Source of the DNA: Haloferula helveola
GTDB taxonomy: Bacteria > Verrucomicrobiota > Verrucomicrobiia > Verrucomicrobiales > Akkermansiaceae
Reading direction: 5' to 3'
Assembly (NCBI RefSeq): GCF_037076345.1
Contig: NZ_AP024702.1
Span: 434,001-498,000 of the forward strand
DNA length: 64,000 nucleotides
Shown: in pieces, positions 62,136 through 64,000 of the stretch
Position numbering within the stretch: position 1 is the stretch's first letter
Layout of the letters: every line of letters begins with the position of its first letter
Made by a program: the position numbers and the translations under genes
The notes under the pieces: model-generated
The model's input: only the letters and a program-made list of their open reading frames with translations
Database searches by the model: none
Told to the model about the DNA's origin: nothing

Positions 62136-64000
62136 ATGGCCGACACCACCATCCACGACATCCTCGCAGAGTTCCGGGACGCCGCCCTCAACAACCGCGA
62201 CCTTGGCGACAAGTTCGAGCGTCTCATCTGCCGCTACCTCGAACTCGACCCCCAATACGCGGAGCGCTTCTCCAACGTCTGGCTTTGGAACGAATGGCCG
62301 CGGAAGGGTGAAGTCGGGGACATCGGCATCGACATCGTCGCCGAGGAGGAGGCCACCGGCGACATCGTCGGCATCCAGTGTAAGTTCTACCTCCCCGAGC
62401 ACCAGCTTTCCAAAGGTGACATCGACAGCTTCCTATCCGCCCTCGGCAAGAAGCAATTCAGCTCCGGCATCATCGTCTCCACCACCGACAAATGGGGCTC
62501 GAATGTCGAGCACACCATCAAGGACCAGAGCAAGCCGATCCAGAAGCTCCGCGTCCAGGATCTCGACGCCTCCCCCGTGGACTGGTCGAGCTTCACGCTG
62601 GATGCCATCAACAAGCTCAAGCTCCAGAAGAAGCGCGAGCCACGCCCCCACCAGAAAGCTGCCATCAAGGCAGTCGAGGAAGGCTTCACCGAACAGGACC
62701 GCGGCAAGCTCATCATGGCCTGCGGCACCGGGAAGACCTACACCTCACTCGCCATCACCGAGGAAATCGCCCTTGGCGGAAATGTTCTGTTCCTCGTCCC
62801 GTCCCTCGCCCTGCTCGCCCAAACCCTCCGCGAGTGGACGGCATTCTCCAAGAAGCCGATTCACGCGTTGGCTGTCTGCTCGGATTCCAACATCGGACGC
62901 CGCAAGCAGAAGGACGACGACAATGCCGAAATCGACGTCACCGACCTCGCCTTCCCCGCCACGACCAACACCAAGTCTCTCATTCGCCAGTGGGAAGCAC
63001 TCCAGCGGAAGATCAAGAAGCGGAAGCAGTCGAAGGAGAACCGTGGCACCGCTGTCGTTTTCTCCACCTACCACTCCATCGCCGCCGTCCATGAGGCGCA
63101 AAAGAAGGGTCTCCCCGACTTCGACCTCGTCATCTGCGACGAAGCCCACCGCACCACCGGCGTCACCCTCGCCGATCAGGACGAGTCCCATTTCGTCAAG
63201 ATCCACGACAACGACTACATCCGCGCCGGCAAGCGCCTCTACATGACCGCCACCCCGCGAGTCTATGGCGACGAGACGAAGTCAAAGGCCGACGATGCCG
63301 ACGCCACGCTTTGCTCCATGGACGACGAAGAGCTCTATGGACCCGAGTTCCACCGTCTTGGCTTCGGGGACGCGGTCGAAAAGAACCTCCTCACCGATTA
63401 CAAGGTCCTCGTTCTCGCCGTGGACGAAGCCTACGCCCACCGGACCTTCCAAAGGCAGATCACCGACAATGACAACTCCCTCGCCCTCGACGACGCCGTC
63501 CGCATCACCGGCTGCTGGAACGGCCTAGCCAAGAAGCTCGACCACACCACCGCCGACGAGGCGGAGCTTTACGGCGACCTCGCCCCGATGCGCACCGCCG
63601 TCGCCTTCTCCCGCTCCATCGCGGACTCCAAGGCCTTCTGCGCCTACTTCGAGGAACTCGTCGAGTCCTACAAGGCAGACCACCCCGACGAGGAGAACCT
63701 GCTCGACGTACAAACCGACCACGTGGACGGCGGCATGAACGCCATCACCCGCGCCCACAAGCTCGACTGGCTCAAGGAACCCGGCCCCGCTCTCCGCTGC
63801 CGTATCCTCTCCAATGCCCGCTGCCTCTCCGAAGGCGTCGATGTCCCCAGCCTCGACGCCGTCATGTTCCTCAACCCGCGCAACTCGGTCGTCGATGTCG
63901 TCCAGTCCGTCGGCCGCGTCATGCGCAAGGCCACCGACAAGCAATACGGCTACATCATCCTCCCCATCGGCATTCCCGCCGGCGTCACTCCCGAGGAGGC
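62136..64000 (+). CDS. Mrr-like nuclease and DEAH helicase, type ISP-like restriction enzyme, cut by window edge
   Basis: The frame is open from 62136 to the right edge (621 codons). Residues 1-150 look like an Mrr-type PD-(D/E)XK nuclease: FERLICRYLE, GDIGIDIVAEE (Asp) and GIQCKFY (Gln-x-Lys). Residues 170-600 are a superfamily 2 helicase: RPHQKAAIKAV, MACGTGKTYT (motif I), VICDEAHRTTG (DEAH, motif II), YMTATPRVYG (motif III), NARCLSEGVDVPSLDAVMF (V) and VQSVGRVMRK (VI). In type ISP enzymes an adenine methylase and target-recognition domain follow in the same chain; here they would lie outside the window. If they are missing, other nuclease-helicase defence proteins are the alternative. Confidence 0.88.
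   Translation, partial: MADTTIHDILAEFRDAALNNRDLGDKFERLICRYLELDPQYAERFSNVWLWNEWPRKGEVGDIGIDIVAEEEATGDIVGIQCKFYLPEHQLSKGDIDSFLSALGKKQFSSGIIVSTTDKWGSNVEHTIKDQSKPIQKLRVQDLDASPVDWSSFTLDAINKLKLQKKREPRPHQKAAIKAVEEGFTEQDRGKLIMACGTGKTYTSLAITEEIALGGNVLFLVPSLALLAQTLREWTAFSKKPIHALAVCSDSNIGRRKQKDDDNAEIDVTDLAFPATTNTKSLIRQWEALQRKIKKRKQSKENRGTAVVFSTYHSIAAVHEAQKKGLPDFDLVICDEAHRTTGVTLADQDESHFVKIHDNDYIRAGKRLYMTATPRVYGDETKSKADDADATLCSMDDEELYGPEFHRLGFGDAVEKNLLTDYKVLVLAVDEAYAHRTFQRQITDNDNSLALDDAVRITGCWNGLAKKLDHTTADEAELYGDLAPMRTAVAFSRSIADSKAFCAYFEELVESYKADHPDEENLLDVQTDHVDGGMNAITRAHKLDWLKEPGPALRCRILSNARCLSEGVDVPSLDAVMFLNPRNSVVDVVQSVGRVMRKATDKQYGYIILPIGIPAGVTPEE

Larger units (their letters stand above)
59594..64000. 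mobile_element. Left end of a tRNA-Ser-integrated genomic island
   Basis: It starts at the break in the tRNA gene and runs off the right edge. Contents seen: tyrosine recombinase, two paralogous small genes on the minus strand, one small unknown gene and a restriction-type nuclease-helicase. No conjugation, phage structural or replication gene is in the visible part, so it is called an integrative element or island without a type. Confidence 0.8.

Overview
The window looks like chromosomal DNA of a GC-rich member of the Verrucomicrobiota, most likely near Haloferula, Luteolibacter or Akkermansiaceae. This is an inference: the gene set fits (giant secreted proteins with autotransporter-type beta-strand repeats, a serine/threonine kinase fused to WD40-like repeats, an RHS/YD-repeat giant, an intact ndk, rpoZ and smpB set), but no rRNA marker is present. 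Coding density is high, and many operons overlap by ATGA or GTGA. Long open frames on the opposite strand of real genes are common because of the base composition, and I left them out.

Layout: 1-3180 (minus) holds an aldehyde dehydrogenase running off the left edge, a TrkA-C membrane protein and a PlsC-type acyltransferase. 3338-5896 carries two secreted zinc metalloproteases, both ending in a short cysteine-rich tail. 5908-7188 (minus) has smpB, rpoZ and a DUF3147 membrane protein. 7232-11688 has a lipoprotein followed by a Pqi lipid-transport operon with PqiA split into two genes. 11887-17997 is a 2036-residue RHS/YD protein interrupted by unusual repeated inserts. Then come ndk, a kinase-WD40 protein, and a four-gene phospholipid operon (22319-25059: small EamA-like protein, CDP-alcohol phosphatidyltransferase, CdsA, PlsC). 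25060-33199 has a bile-acid/sodium symporter, mnmM, ilvC, an MFS transporter, a hypothetical gene and clpB.

33394-37702 is a nucleoside-salvage cluster (deoB ... deoA) with a MazE/Doc-like toxin-antitoxin pair wedged inside it, followed by a membrane-anchored protein with a PD-(D/E)XK-like motif. 37712-46065 is rich in ion transport: trkH-trkA, a Tat-type M15 peptidase, an NhaC antiporter behind a structured leader that may be a cation riboswitch, an LptF/G permease and a SulP transporter. 46164-59212 contains a receiver-only regulator, a 1228-residue secreted protein, a sensor-kinase/LuxR-regulator pair and a 1669-residue repeat surface protein. The two surface proteins share C-terminal modules and flank the two-component pair.

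At 59532-59593 the 3' half of a tRNA-Ser(TGA) gene stops abruptly just past its anticodon stem, and a tyrosine recombinase follows. This is the left end of an integrated element that runs off the right edge. It carries a pair of paralogous small proteins, another unknown small protein, and the first 621 codons of a Mrr-like nuclease plus helicase that resembles type ISP restriction enzymes. Several families of REP-like inverted repeats sit in the intergenic gaps. I saw no CRISPR array, rRNA or complete tRNA.
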